Assembly (NCBI RefSeq): GCF_007483665.1
Contig: NZ_VIQO01000023.1
Coordinates: 245,349 to 309,348, forward strand
Reading direction: 5' to 3'
DNA: 64,000 nucleotides
Source of the DNA: Catellatospora sichuanensis
GTDB lineage: Bacteria > Actinomycetota > Actinomycetes > Mycobacteriales > Micromonosporaceae
The position numbers and the translations under genes are program-made. Below, piece after piece: positions 1 to 12,548 of the stretch (its first letter is position 1; each line of letters opens with the position of its first letter). The notes under the pieces are model-generated. The model ran no database searches. It was not told the DNA's origin and was given only the letters and a program-made list of their open reading frames with translations.

Positions 1-552
1 GACCTGCTCGACGAGGCGGTGACCCGCGCCGCGGCGATCGTGCTGGAGAAGAACCCCGAACTCGACGCCGACACCCGGGCCGAGGTCGCCCGCATGGTCG
101 GCATCGGCGCGATCAAGTACGTCGACCTGTCCAGCGACCGGATCAAGGACTACAGCTTCCACTGGGACCGGATGCTGTCGTTCTCCGGCGACACCGGGGC
201 GTACCTGCAGTACACGTACGCCCGGATCAACTCGATCTTCAGGAAGGGCGGGGTGACACCGGACCGCGCCGCGACGGTGCTGCTCGACTCCCCGGCCGAG
301 CGGGCGCTGGCGATGCAACTGCTGGGCTTCCCCGCGGTCGTCGCCGACGCTGCCGAGACGCTGCAGTTCCACCGGCTCGCCGGCTACCTGCAGAGCCTGG
401 CCGGGGCGTACACCGCCTTCTACGACAACTGCCCGGTCCTCAAAGCCGACGGCCCGGTACGGGCCAGCCGCCTGCTGCTGTGCGACCTCACCGCCCGGGT
501 CATCGCGCAGGGCCTCGGGCTGCTCGGCATCGAGGCGCCCGAGCGCATGTGA
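1..552 (+). CDS. argS: Arginyl-tRNA synthetase, C-terminal part (5' end outside window)
   Basis: Charges tRNA-Arg with arginine in the cytoplasm. The reading frame is open from base 1, so only the C-terminal part of about 183 residues is present. It contains the class I ArgRS segment IGAIKYVDLSSDR and then the all-helical DALR anticodon-binding domain (GAYLQYTYARINSI ... LCDLTARVIAQGLGLLGIEAPERM). The end matches the usual family C-terminus, so the gene is not truncated at its 3' side. No catalytic residues can be checked because they lie upstream. It is on the plus strand and followed by a 93-base gap before a small ORF. Identification is firm from the conserved C-terminal motifs. Confidence 0.93.
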   Translation, partial: DLLDEAVTRAAAIVLEKNPELDADTRAEVARMVGIGAIKYVDLSSDRIKDYSFHWDRMLSFSGDTGAYLQYTYARINSIFRKGGVTPDRAATVLLDSPAERALAMQLLGFPAVVADAAETLQFHRLAGYLQSLAGAYTAFYDNCPVLKADGPVRASRLLLCDLTARVIAQGLGLLGIEAPERM

Positions 553-645
553 GCCGCGTCCCGGTCCGCGTCGCCCCCTCCGGTGGTGCGGGCCGGGAGG
601 TCCTGGCGGGTGTGAGCCCACCTCCGGTCGGGTACGTGGGCTGCT

Positions 646-834
646 ATGAGCGAACCGAGGTTCACCCCGCCCGCCGAGGATTTCGAGCCGCCTCCGGAGC
701 GGGAGCCGCTGCCCGAGCCCGACCGCGAGCTGCCCCCGCCGGGGCTGGACGACCTGGGCACCGCCGCCGGTGAGAGCGAGCAGGACCGCCTCGACCGGGA
801 GCCGCCCGACGTGGCAGGCGAGCCCCCGGACTGA
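646..834 (+). CDS. Small acidic proline-rich hypothetical protein
   Basis: A 62-residue product made almost entirely of Pro, Glu, Asp and Arg (MSEPRFTPPAEDFEPPPERE at its start), predicted to be disordered and cytosolic. I do not recognise a family. The ATG is preceded by only a weak purine stretch (GTGGGC). It sits between argS and the convergent sigma-factor gene, and a short GC hairpin follows its stop codon. The reading frame is plausible because it fills the gap and ends just before that hairpin, but it could be a chance ORF in GC-rich DNA. Confidence 0.45.
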   Translation: MSEPRFTPPAEDFEPPPEREPLPEPDRELPPPGLDDLGTAAGESEQDRLDREPPDVAGEPPD

Positions 835-846
835 GGCGGTCCGGGC

Positions 847-863
847 GCCCCGCGGTGCGGGGC
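847..863. terminator. Short hairpin between convergent genes
   Basis: GCCCCGC-ggt-GCGGGGC is a perfect 7-bp stem with a 3-nt loop. It lies in the 37-base gap between the ends of the convergent genes at 834 and 872. It has no T-tract, which is usual for high-GC actinomycete terminators. Function is inferred from position only. Confidence 0.45.
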
Positions 864-871
864 GGCGGCGT

Positions 872-1681
872 TCACACGGCGTCGGCGGTGGTCAGCTCCT
901 CCCGCAGGGCCTGGAAGGCGCGCGTCAGCAGGCGCGAGACGTGCATCTGCGACACGCCGACCTGCTCGGCGATCTCCGACTGGGTCAGGTTGTCGACGAA
1001 ACGCATCCGCAGGATGCGCTGGTCGCGCTCGGGCAGGGTGTCGATCGCCTGCCGCAGCGCCTCCCGCTCGGGCAGCGCCTCCAGGGTGTCGTCGCACTCC
1101 CCCAGCAGGTCCTGCAGCTCCCCGTCGCCGTCGTCGGCGGTCGCGGGCGCGTTGAGCGAACTCGCCGTGTACGCCGCGGCGCACTGCATGCCGCGCAGCA
1201 CCTCGTCCTCGGTGACGCCCAGATACACCGCGACGTCCTCGGCGGTCGGCGTGCGCTGCAGGGACTGGCTGAGTTCGGGAATCGCCCGGCACACCGCCAG
1301 ATGCAGCTCCTGCAGGGAACGCTGCACGTGCAGGGTCCAGGTGCGGTCGCGGAAGTAGCGCTTGATCTCGCCCAGCATCGTCGGCATGACGTAGTTGGCG
1401 AAGGGCACCCCGCGGTCGGGTTCGAACCGGTCCACGGCCTTGATCAGACCGATGGTGGCCACCTGGACGAGGTCCTCGACGTCCTCGCCGCGGTTGCGGA
1501 ACCGCATCGCCAGGCGCCGCGCCACCGGCGCGCACCCGCAGATGATCTCGTCACGCAACCGGCCCCGACCGGTGTCGCCGTCGGGAAGGCGGTGGAGCAG
1601 CAGCAAAGAGTCCTCGAACCTCGCCAGCACATCGACAGCGCTCATGGCGGACTTCGGGGACGAAACGGTAGCGGTCGGCAT
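872..1681 (-). CDS. SigB/SigF/SigG-family stress sigma factor
   Basis: RNA polymerase sigma-70 factor, group 3, about 269 residues. Region 2 is clear (EDVEDLVQVATIGLIKAVDR, then FANYVMPTMLGEIKRYFRD). Region 3 follows (TPTAEDVAVYLGVTEDEV). Region 4 carries the helix-turn-helix TLPERDQRILRMRF ... TQSEIAEQVGVSQMHVSRLL. The start at 1681 is chosen because GGCAGGTG lies about 6 bases upstream; an in-frame ATG at 1726 has no such site. Sigma factors of this type are held by RsbW-like anti-sigma kinases, and the neighbouring STAS, HATPase and SpoIIE genes fit that regulation. The exact orthologue (SigB, SigF, SigG or another) cannot be assigned. Confidence 0.9.
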   Translation of the reverse strand: MPTATVSSPKSAMSAVDVLARFEDSLLLLHRLPDGDTGRGRLRDEIICGCAPVARRLAMRFRNRGEDVEDLVQVATIGLIKAVDRFEPDRGVPFANYVMPTMLGEIKRYFRDRTWTLHVQRSLQELHLAVCRAIPELSQSLQRTPTAEDVAVYLGVTEDEVLRGMQCAAAYTASSLNAPATADDGDGELQDLLGECDDTLEALPEREALRQAIDTLPERDQRILRMRFVDNLTQSEIAEQVGVSQMHVSRLLTRAFQALREELTTADAV

Positions 1682-1749
1682 CTTCACACCTGCCATCGCC
1701 TGCGTCGCGTCACCCGTGCACCGCACGGGCCGGCAGGCTGTTCCTGGCG

Positions 1750-1823
1750 GGCCACGGCGCCCTGCTGCTAGAGCGCCGTCGTGGCCTGGTCGCCCGGGCC
1801 ACGTTCTGCCGTTCGCACGGCAG
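1750..1823. terminator. Two hairpins between the STAS-HATPase and sigma genes
   Basis: GGCCACGGCGC (1750-1760) pairs with GCGCCGTcGTGGCC (1773-1786). A second small hairpin is CTGCCGT-tcgc-ACGGCAG (1806-1823). Both are in the 168-base gap separating two tandem minus-strand genes. The first could end the upstream transcript or act in the sigma gene's leader. Inferred from structure only. Confidence 0.4.
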
Positions 1824-1829
1824 GGCTCA

Positions 1830-1835
1830 AGTATA
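1830..1835 (-). promoter_or_regulatory. Candidate -10 element for the sigma-factor gene
   Basis: The minus strand reads TATACT, a near-consensus sigma-A-type -10 box, just downstream of the preceding gene's stop codon. No convincing -35 box is seen at 16-18 bases. If used, transcription would start near 1823 and the leader would contain the 1750-1786 hairpin. Confidence 0.3.
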
Positions 1836-1849
1836 CGCGCGCAGGACCC

Positions 1850-2569
1850 TCAGGAAGTCGCGGCACGCCGCGGCCCGGCCACCGAAGCCAACGCCCAGAC
1901 GACCTTTCCGCCACTGGTCAGCAGGCTTCCCCAATCGGTGGCCATCGCTGAAACCAGCTCCAGGCCGGCACCCCGGTCCTCCGGGCCGGACTCGTGCGGC
2001 AGCCGCGGATCCCCGTCCCGGACCGCCACGATCACCGCCTCGCCCGCGCGGCGCAGCGTCAGTTCCATGTCGGTACGCGCGTGCGTGACCACGTTCGCGG
2101 CCAGCTCGGACGCGAGCAGCTGCGCCAGCTGCCCCAGCCGCGGCAGCCCGAACGCCGCGCAGGCGCGCTGCGCCAGATCACGGGCGCGCGCACAGCTGGC
2201 GGGGGTGGGCGGCAGGGTCACCGAGCGCCGCGGGCTGACCGGCAACGCCTCGGCGGCCTTCTCCGCCAGGCCGGCGTCGTCGTAGACGGACAGCCCCGGG
2301 TGCGCCACCGGCACCGGGCACGGCGGCGCGGCCACCATGATCGGCACACCGGGCCAGCGGGAAGCGCTGACCGCGGCACGGTGCAGCCACGGCACGAGCC
2401 GCTCGTCGGCACAACGCGTGTCAGCCAGATCGAGGACGACGGCCTCGGGCTGGGCCGCCAGGCAGTCGGCCAGCGTGACGCCCGCCTGGATGAGTGTGTC
2501 CTGGTCGAGCGTCCCGGCCATCGCGATGAGCGCGAAGGGCTGCTGCCGCCGCACATGGCACACCAGCAT
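1850..2569 (-). CDS. STAS-HATPase fusion, RsbW-type anti-sigma regulatory protein
   Basis: About 239 residues with two parts. Residues ~1-110 resemble a STAS domain (ALIAMAGTLDQDTLIQAG, AVVLDLADTRCADERLV). Residues ~120-235 are a GHKL ATPase with the N-box (LLASELAANVVTHA) and G-type motifs (VRDGDPRLP, GAGLELV), as in RsbW/SpoIIAB anti-sigma kinases. The STAS half lacks the usual phosphorylatable Ser in the DS-G motif: CAD stands in its place. The start at 2569 has GGAG seven bases upstream; the nearby ATG at 2575 is only one base from that GGAG. It likely binds a sigma factor and responds to STAS partners. Fusion of antagonist-like and kinase-like halves in one protein is unusual. Confidence 0.78.
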   Translation of the reverse strand: MLVCHVRRQQPFALIAMAGTLDQDTLIQAGVTLADCLAAQPEAVVLDLADTRCADERLVPWLHRAAVSASRWPGVPIMVAAPPCPVPVAHPGLSVYDDAGLAEKAAEALPVSPRRSVTLPPTPASCARARDLAQRACAAFGLPRLGQLAQLLASELAANVVTHARTDMELTLRRAGEAVIVAVRDGDPRLPHESGPEDRGAGLELVSAMATDWGSLLTSGGKVVWALASVAGPRRAATS

Positions 2570-2671
2570 GGACATACTCCTCACGTGCCCCTCTGGCACG
2601 GCGACCAAGCCTGCGCCGGTGAAAATTTCGGAAATAGGTCAACGCGCCCGCCTCACCAGGCGGGGCCGGGC

Positions 2672-2986
2672 TCAGGCCGGCGGGGCCAGCAGCTTGCCGA
2701 CGCCGGTCACGTCGAGCACCTTGGCCACCCACTGGCGGGCACCGGTCACATAGAAGCGGTGACCGAGTTCGTTGGCGGACCGGTAGGCGTCGAAAAGGGC
2801 ACGCACGCCGGTCGAGTCGAGGAAGCCCACCCCGGCCAGGTCGACCACCACCTCGGGGGACTGCTTGACCGCGTCACACAGCTCGTCACGCAGGCTGCCC
2901 GCGGTCATCAGGTCGATCTCGCCCCGGACCCTGACCACGATGCGGTCTGCGTCCACGACCCGTTCGACACCGAAACCCCGGTCCAT
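2672..2986 (-). CDS. STAS-domain anti-sigma factor antagonist (SpoIIAA/RsbV type)
   Basis: About 104 residues forming one STAS domain: IVVRVRGEIDLMTAGSLRDE, then VVVDLAGVGFLDSTGVRAL with the conserved Ser that RsbW-type kinases phosphorylate. The unphosphorylated form binds the kinase and frees the sigma factor; SpoIIE-type phosphatases reactivate it. The start at 2986 is chosen because GGAGGGAG lies about 4-8 bases upstream, while an in-frame start at 3046 has no site. It lies upstream of the STAS-HATPase gene on the same strand, separated by about 100 bases, and is divergent from the SpoIIE phosphatase at 3130, which is its probable phosphatase. Confidence 0.88.
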   Translation of the reverse strand: MDRGFGVERVVDADRIVVRVRGEIDLMTAGSLRDELCDAVKQSPEVVVDLAGVGFLDSTGVRALFDAYRSANELGHRFYVTGARQWVAKVLDVTGVGKLLAPPA

Positions 2987-3129
2987 CCCACTCCCTCCGC
3001 CACCTGAAACAGTTCCATTAACGCACGCCCGGCCCGGTTCGCACACCCGCCGTCCCAGCGGTCACGCTCCTGCCGGACAATGATGAGATCACCGTTTCGG
3101 CGCCGACCCCGATGGGCAGAGTACGAATC

Positions 3130-5478
3130 ATGGCACGGCAAGCCGAATCCCGGCCCGCAGAGGCAGACTGGGTGACCCGTGTGCAGCGCCTGGAGGCCGA
3201 GCTCGCCGGCCTGCGCAAGGCGATGCGCACCCGCGGCCTCATCGAACAGGCCAAAGGCCTGCTCGCGGAACGGTACGGCTGCGACCCCGAGACCGCCTTC
3301 GCCCGCCTGTCGGCGATGTCCCAGCAGCGCAACGTCAGCGTCGTCGACCTGGCCGCCGACCTCGTCGGCGCGACCGTGCCCGACACCGCCGAAGCCCAGG
3401 ACCCGCCCGCGGCCGCCGCCGCGCCCCTGGACCTGCCCGGCCGGCCCATGCCCGGCCTGCGCACCATCGTCGGCCTCGACGACGACCCGTCCCGGCCCCT
3501 GGCCCAGGCCCGTGCCCGGGTGCTGCGCAAATGCCTGGCCGCCCTCGATGCCGCACCGGACTTCCCGACGCTTGCCGACGTGCTCGTCACCGTCGGCCTC
3601 GGCGACCCGCCCGGCGCGGCCGCAGCAGTGTTCACCGCCGAAGTGGACGGCGCGGTGCGCCTGGTCGCCAGCCACGGCTGGCCCGCCCAGGTCGCCAGCG
3701 AATGGCAGCGCTCGCCCAGCTCGCTCAACACCACCATCGGCGCCGTGGTGCGCACCGGACGCCCGCTGCTGCTCGACGGCCTGCAGCCACACGACTTCGT
3801 CCTGATCGGCCCCGGGCCCGCCCGCGCCGTGTACCCGCTGGCCGTCGACGACCACATGGTCGGTGCGCTGTCCCTGGTCTGGGGCGAGCCCCGCGAGTTC
3901 ACCGCCGCCGACCGCGCCTTCCTGGACCGGCTCGCCGCCGGCGCGGGCCGGGCGCTGCGCCGGTTGTGGTCCACCGCCGACACCACCCCCGCGGCGCTGC
4001 CGGTGTGGCTGGCCACCGCGCTCGACGTGCTCGGCGGCCGCGGGCACCTGCTGACCCCGGTGCGCGGTGACGACGGCACCGTCGAGGACTTCGTCATCGC
4101 CGCCGCCGGACCCGCCGTACGCGCCTCCGACGGCGACACCGTCGGACGCCTGCTGCTTGACGTCTACCCGCGGCTGCGCGTCAACGGCGTCTTCGAGGCC
4201 TACGTCAAGCTGCTCACCGACGACGTGCCCTTCGCCCGCGACGCCGTCGTCGAGGACGCCCTCGTCGACGGCCGACCCCGCCGCGTCATCCTCAACCGCC
4301 GGGCCGCCCGCGTCGGCGACGCGCTGCTGGCGTCCTGGGAGCGCATCGACGCCACGGTCAGCAACGACGCCCGCATGGCGCGTCTGGAGACGCTCAGCCG
4401 CTCCGGCTGGGCCGAATGGGATCTGCAGGCCAGGGACGCGGTATGGTCCCCCGGCCTGTACGGGCTCATCGGGCGCGACGAAGCACACGGCCCCACCACG
4501 CTGGACAAATTCGGGTCGTTCTTCGCCGCCGCCGACCGCGGCCTGCTGCGCGAACTGCTCGCCGGCCTCGCCCAGGGCCGGCCCGACCTGGCCCTGCTGC
4601 GGCTGAACACCAGCCGCGGCGTGGTGCCGGTGCGCGTGTTCGCCGAGGCCGACCTCGCCGGCGACGACATCCGCCTCATCCGGCTGGTCCTGCACGACGT
4701 CAGCGAGCAGCACGCCGCCGAGGACCGCTGGACCCGCAGCGAGACCATCGCCGCCGCACGCCAGATCCAGCTCGCCGCCGAGCAGTCGCTGACCGCCAAC
4801 CTCACCCGGCTGCTCTACCCCGGCCGGGACCTGGTGCTGCAGACTCCCGGCGCGGCGGTGACCGGCCGCCACTACGCCGCCACCGCACCGCGTACGCAGC
4901 TGCGCGGCGACTTCTGCGACGCCGAACGGCTCGACGACGGGTCGCTGCTGTTCGTCATCGGCGACGCGTTCGGCACCGGCCTGGTCGCCGCCGCCGCGGT
5001 GGTGCGGCTGCGGTTCCCGGTGGTGACGCTCGGCTCGGCCGGCACCGCACCCGCCGAGATCCTGCGCATCGTCAACGGCATGCTCATGGGCGCGCCCGAC
5101 GGGCCGCTGGCCAGCCTGCTGATCGGGCACTACCAGCCGGCCGACCAGACACTGCGCTGGGCGTCGGCCGGCCACCTGCAGCCGCTGCTGGTACGCGACG
5201 GCGTCGCCGCCGTCGTCGACGACCCGGCCGGGCCGCTGCTGGGCCTGCTCGACGGCCAGCGCTTCGACACCCACACGCTGCGCCTGCAACCGGGCGACAG
5301 CTTCGTGTCGTTCACCGACGGGGTGCTGCACAAGCGCAAACGTGACCCGCTGGCCGAATTCGCCACCCGCGTCGCCGCCGCCTACCGCAAGACCGGCACC
5401 GCCGGGCTGTGGGAACTCACCCCGCCCGAACGCGACGACGAGGCCTGCCTGCTGGCCCTGGAGGTCTCCGCCGCCTGA
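3130..5478 (+). CDS. ANTAR-GAF-PAS-SpoIIE/PP2C phosphatase
   Basis: About 782 residues. An ANTAR-like helical domain is at ~20-80 (RTRGLIEQAKGLLAERYGCD ... AFARLSAMSQQRNVSVVDLA). A GAF sensor follows at ~140-280, then a PAS-like region at ~290-410 and a second PAS at ~415-535 (SGWAEWDLQA ... LVLHDVSEQHAAED). A SpoIIE-type PP2C phosphatase is at ~545-782, with RGDFCDAERL, VIGDAFGTGLVAAA, WASAGHLQPLL and a final DDEACLLALEV. The acidic metal ligands are present, but the usual GDVSGKG reads GDAFGTG. Its likely substrate is a phosphorylated STAS protein. ATG 3130 is preferred over 3112 because GTTTC (3094-3098) and GGGCAG (3114-3119) resemble a stress-sigma promoter placing the transcript start near 3126. 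ANTAR at the N-terminus of a phosphatase is unusual. Confidence 0.85.
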   Translation: MARQAESRPAEADWVTRVQRLEAELAGLRKAMRTRGLIEQAKGLLAERYGCDPETAFARLSAMSQQRNVSVVDLAADLVGATVPDTAEAQDPPAAAAAPLDLPGRPMPGLRTIVGLDDDPSRPLAQARARVLRKCLAALDAAPDFPTLADVLVTVGLGDPPGAAAAVFTAEVDGAVRLVASHGWPAQVASEWQRSPSSLNTTIGAVVRTGRPLLLDGLQPHDFVLIGPGPARAVYPLAVDDHMVGALSLVWGEPREFTAADRAFLDRLAAGAGRALRRLWSTADTTPAALPVWLATALDVLGGRGHLLTPVRGDDGTVEDFVIAAAGPAVRASDGDTVGRLLLDVYPRLRVNGVFEAYVKLLTDDVPFARDAVVEDALVDGRPRRVILNRRAARVGDALLASWERIDATVSNDARMARLETLSRSGWAEWDLQARDAVWSPGLYGLIGRDEAHGPTTLDKFGSFFAAADRGLLRELLAGLAQGRPDLALLRLNTSRGVVPVRVFAEADLAGDDIRLIRLVLHDVSEQHAAEDRWTRSETIAAARQIQLAAEQSLTANLTRLLYPGRDLVLQTPGAAVTGRHYAATAPRTQLRGDFCDAERLDDGSLLFVIGDAFGTGLVAAAAVVRLRFPVVTLGSAGTAPAEILRIVNGMLMGAPDGPLASLLIGHYQPADQTLRWASAGHLQPLLVRDGVAAVVDDPAGPLLGLLDGQRFDTHTLRLQPGDSFVSFTDGVLHKRKRDPLAEFATRVAAAYRKTGTAGLWELTPPERDDEACLLALEVSAA

Positions 5479-5517
5479 CCGTTACCGGCGAGCGCCGCAG
5501 GACCCGGCCGGACCGGG

Positions 5518-6090
5518 TCAGCGAGTGCGGCGGGTCAGCGGCTCGGGGTCGTGCGGCAGCGCCGCACGCAGCGCCTCGCGGGCACGTTCGACGTTGTCCA
5601 GGCCGGGCTCCTCGAGCAGCCGCACCGCGTCCTGGGCCGCCCCCGACAACCTGGCCCACTGCTGGGCCTGCTGGCGCAGTTGCTGGGTCTTGACCCACAG
5701 GTCCACGAAGATGGCCACCTTCGCCCGCAGCACCCACGGATCGAACGGCTTGGTGAGGTAGTCGACCGCACCTGCGGCATAGCCGCGCAGCGCCAGCCGG
5801 GCATCACGGTCGGCCGCGGTGAGGAAGATGATCGGGATGTGCCGGGTCCGCTCACGGCGTTTGATGTGCCCCGCCGTCTCGAACCCGTCCAGGCCCGGCA
5901 TCTGCGCGTCCATCAGGATCACCGCGAAGTCGTCGACGAGCAGCCGCTTGAGCGCCGCCTCGCCGCTGCTGACCGCGACCGGCTCGACGGGCAGCCCCTG
6001 CAGCATCGCCTCCAGCGCGATGAGGTTGTCCTGCCGGTCGTCGACCAGCAGCACCTTAGCCATCAGGAAACCCGTCTCCAGCTCGCTCAC
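5518..6090 (-). CDS. Response regulator without DNA-binding domain (OsaB-like)
   Basis: 190 residues. The receiver domain spans ~9-125: KVLLVDD, phospho-acceptor Asp in VILMDAQMPGLDG, Thr in FLTAADR and Lys in YLTKPFDP. The remaining ~60 residues are helical and probably coiled coil (LWVKTQQLRQQAQQWARL), with no DNA-binding domain. This layout and its place beside a multi-HAMP hybrid kinase resemble OsaB next to OsaA in Streptomyces coelicolor. The start is GTG at 6090 with GAGGAG about six bases upstream. That start lies inside the last copy of a tandem repeat, so the protein begins MSEL like the repeat peptides; the original start was probably MAKVLL at 6063. Confidence 0.85.
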   Translation of the reverse strand: MSELETGFLMAKVLLVDDRQDNLIALEAMLQGLPVEPVAVSSGEAALKRLLVDDFAVILMDAQMPGLDGFETAGHIKRRERTRHIPIIFLTAADRDARLALRGYAAGAVDYLTKPFDPWVLRAKVAIFVDLWVKTQQLRQQAQQWARLSGAAQDAVRLLEEPGLDNVERAREALRAALPHDPEPLTRRTR

Positions 6091-6161
6091 GCCTTCTCCT
6101 CGCTACGCTCGTCGGCGGCGTGACCACGAAGTCCACGGATTCGCTCGCATAGCTCACTCAT
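6087..6161 (-). CDS. Mini-ORF D of the tandem repeat (24 aa)
   Basis: ATG at 6161 gives a 24-residue peptide beginning MSELCERIRGLRG and ending AADERSEEKA. GAGGAG-AAGGT lies directly upstream, provided by the preceding repeat copy. Its TGA overlaps the GTG start of the response regulator (GTGA), so translation could pass straight on to it. Whether the peptide is stable or only a coupling device is unknown. Confidence 0.5.
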   Translation of the reverse strand: MSELCERIRGLRGHAADERSEEKA

Positions 6162-6232
6162 ACCTTCTCCTCGCTACGCTCGTCGGCGGCGTGACCACGA
6201 AGCCCGCCGATTCGCTCGCATAGCTCGCTCAC
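6158..6232 (-). CDS. Mini-ORF C of the tandem repeat (24 aa)
   Basis: GTG at 6232 gives a 24-residue peptide, (V/M)SELCERIGGLRG to AADERSEEKV. It has its own GAGGAG ribosome site about six bases upstream. The TGA overlaps the ATG of mini-ORF D by four bases (ATGA). It differs from ORF B only by synonymous or start-codon changes that I can see. Confidence 0.5.
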   Translation of the reverse strand: MSELCERIGGLRGHAADERSEEKV

Positions 6233-6303
6233 ACCTTCTCCTCGCTACGCTCGTCGGCGGCGTGACCACGAAGCCCACCGATTCGCTCGCATAGCTCACT
6301 CAT
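6229..6303 (-). CDS. Mini-ORF B of the tandem repeat (24 aa)
   Basis: ATG at 6303 gives a 24-residue peptide, MSELCERIGGLRG to AADERSEEKV. GAGGAG-AAGGC lies upstream. The TGA overlaps the GTG of mini-ORF C. The ATG itself overlaps the stop codon of mini-ORF A. Confidence 0.5.
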   Translation of the reverse strand: MSELCERIGGLRGHAADERSEEKV

Positions 6304-6349
6304 GCCTTCTCCTCGCTGCGCCCGTCGGCGGCATACCCACCAAGCGCGC

Positions 6350-6353
<4 letters not shown>
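6300..6353 (-). CDS. Mini-ORF A, shortened first repeat unit (17 aa)
   Basis: ATG at 6353 overlaps the TGA stop of the hybrid histidine kinase (ATGA). The 17-residue product is MSALGGYAADGRSEEKA, a shortened and diverged form of the other copies. It ends at a TGA that overlaps the start of mini-ORF B. It therefore links kinase translation to the repeat chain. Confidence 0.5.
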
Positions 6354-10777
<4,424 letters not shown>

Positions 10778-10946
10778 CAGGACCCACTCCCCTCGATGGC
10801 CGACTCGCGCCTCATGGCCCATCGCCGCGCCACACCGTCGCGGCGCACGCTTCATCATCGTCCGTACCGACCCCGGAAGCGAGCCAGCGGCACGCGGCAA
10901 CAGGCCCGCAGTGGAAACCCGACGCCGAACGGCGGACACTACTAGG
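10778..10946. promoter_or_regulatory. Divergent promoter region, kinase and GAF-SpoIIE phosphatase
   Basis: This 169-base gap separates the minus-strand kinase start from the plus-strand phosphatase start. GACACT at 10935-10940 sits six bases before GTG 10947, as expected for a -10 box of a leaderless transcript. I see no further operator-like dyad. Confidence 0.4.
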
Positions 10947-12548
10947 GTGCCGAACCGCGCTCCGGACCTGGAGCCCTCCCCCCACGACGCCGCCGGAGCG
11001 CTGGCCGCCGTAGACGCCCTGCTCGACGTGGCCACCACCGCCGACGAGACGGGCACCGTGCACGGATTCGCCGGCGACCTGCTGCGCACCCTCGCCGCGC
11101 ACACCGACGGCACCGGCAGCGCCGTCTGGCTCGACCGCGGCGACGGCGACGGCTCGCAAGTCGTGGCCGCCCACGGCAAGCGGCTGCACCCCGCCTCGAC
11201 CACCCGCCGGATCACCGTGCCCGTCAGCCTGCCCTGGTCGGCCGAACTACGGCTGGACGCCACCGACACCCTGCAGGCCCGCACCCTCACCCACCTGGCC
11301 GCGCAACGGCTCGGCATGGCCCTCGAACACCAGCGGCTACGAGACAGCGACCGCCGCCGGCAGACCTCCCTGGCGTTCCTCGCCGAAGTCAGCGAACTGC
11401 TCGCACAGTCCCTCGACCTCACCCTCACCCTGGCGCTGATCCCCCGGCTCGTCGTGCCCCGGCTCGGCACCTGGTGCACGCTGCACCGCGCCACCCCGGG
11501 CCGCCGCCTCGAACCCGCCAGCGCCGCCCACGCCGACGAGGCGCTCAGCCCCTGGCTCGACGCCGTCAGCGACGACCTCACCCGGTCGCTGCTCGCGCCG
11601 CCCGTCGCAGACGCACTCCTGGCCGGGAAGAACGTTCCCCTGCCCACCTCCCTGTCCGGAATCGCCGTGCCCCTGTTCGCCCGCGGCGAATGGCTCGGCG
11701 TGCTCAGCATCGGCCGCGACACCGACTCCCCCCGTGACCCCGACGAGATCCCCGTCGCCGAGGAAGTCGCCCGCCGCTGCGCCCTGGCCATGGACAACGC
11801 CCGCATCCACGAGGAACGCCAGACCGTCTCGCACACCCTCCAGCAGGCACTGCTGCCCGCGAAACTGCCGACGATCCCCGGCCTGGGCATCGGCGCCGAA
11901 TACGTGCCCGCGGGCCGCGGCGTCGAAGTCGGCGGCGACCTGTACGACATCATGCCCATGCCCGACGGCCGCTGGCTGGTGATGGTCGGCGACGTGTCCG
12001 GCAAGGGCGTACACGCCGCCGCGGTCACCGGGTTGATCCGCGAGGTCATCCGAGTGCTCGTCAAGGACGGCCGGCCATTGCAGTCGGTGCTCGCCACCCT
12101 CAACGACACCCTCAGCGAACGCTCCGAGCGATACTGCACCCTCGCCCTGGCCGCCTTCGACACCCGCAGCCGCGGCTCCGACGTCGAGGTCTCCCTGCAC
12201 CTGGCCGGCCACGACCGGCCGCTGGTGCTGCACGCCGACGGCCGCGTCTCCTCCGCCGGCCGCTGGGGCACCGCGCTCGGCCTCGTCTCCCCGGTCACCT
12301 GCCCGCCCGCAAAGCTCGTGCTGCACCCCGGCGAGACCCTCGTGTTCTTCACCGACGGCGTCACCGAACGCCGCAACAGCCAGGAGTTCTTCGGCACCCA
12401 ACGCCTGGCGCGGCGGCTGACGTACCTGGCCGGCCACCCGGCCGACGTGATCGCGGCCCGGCTGCGCACCGCAGCGGTCGACTTCTCCGTCGACCCGCCC
12501 CGCGACGACATGGCCATCGTGGCGGTACGCAACGACGCCGAGCGGTGA
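10947..12548 (+). CDS. GAF-domain SpoIIE/PP2C serine phosphatase
   Basis: About 533 residues. An N-terminal sensor-like region (~15-130) leads into a GAF domain (~135-290; LGVLSIGRDTDSP). A canonical SpoIIE/RsbU phosphatase spans ~300-530: QQALLPAKLPTIPGL, GGDLYDIMPMPDGRW, VGDVSGKGVHAAA, HLAGHDRPLVL, FTDGVTERR and RDDMAIVAV. All metal-binding Asp positions are present. It probably dephosphorylates the STAS antagonists of this island and so activates the sigma factor. GTG 10947 has no ribosome site; a GACACT hexamer six bases upstream suggests leaderless translation. It is divergent from the hybrid kinase. Confidence 0.88.
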   Translation: MPNRAPDLEPSPHDAAGALAAVDALLDVATTADETGTVHGFAGDLLRTLAAHTDGTGSAVWLDRGDGDGSQVVAAHGKRLHPASTTRRITVPVSLPWSAELRLDATDTLQARTLTHLAAQRLGMALEHQRLRDSDRRRQTSLAFLAEVSELLAQSLDLTLTLALIPRLVVPRLGTWCTLHRATPGRRLEPASAAHADEALSPWLDAVSDDLTRSLLAPPVADALLAGKNVPLPTSLSGIAVPLFARGEWLGVLSIGRDTDSPRDPDEIPVAEEVARRCALAMDNARIHEERQTVSHTLQQALLPAKLPTIPGLGIGAEYVPAGRGVEVGGDLYDIMPMPDGRWLVMVGDVSGKGVHAAAVTGLIREVIRVLVKDGRPLQSVLATLNDTLSERSERYCTLALAAFDTRSRGSDVEVSLHLAGHDRPLVLHADGRVSSAGRWGTALGLVSPVTCPPAKLVLHPGETLVFFTDGVTERRNSQEFFGTQRLARRLTYLAGHPADVIAARLRTAAVDFSVDPPRDDMAIVAVRNDAER

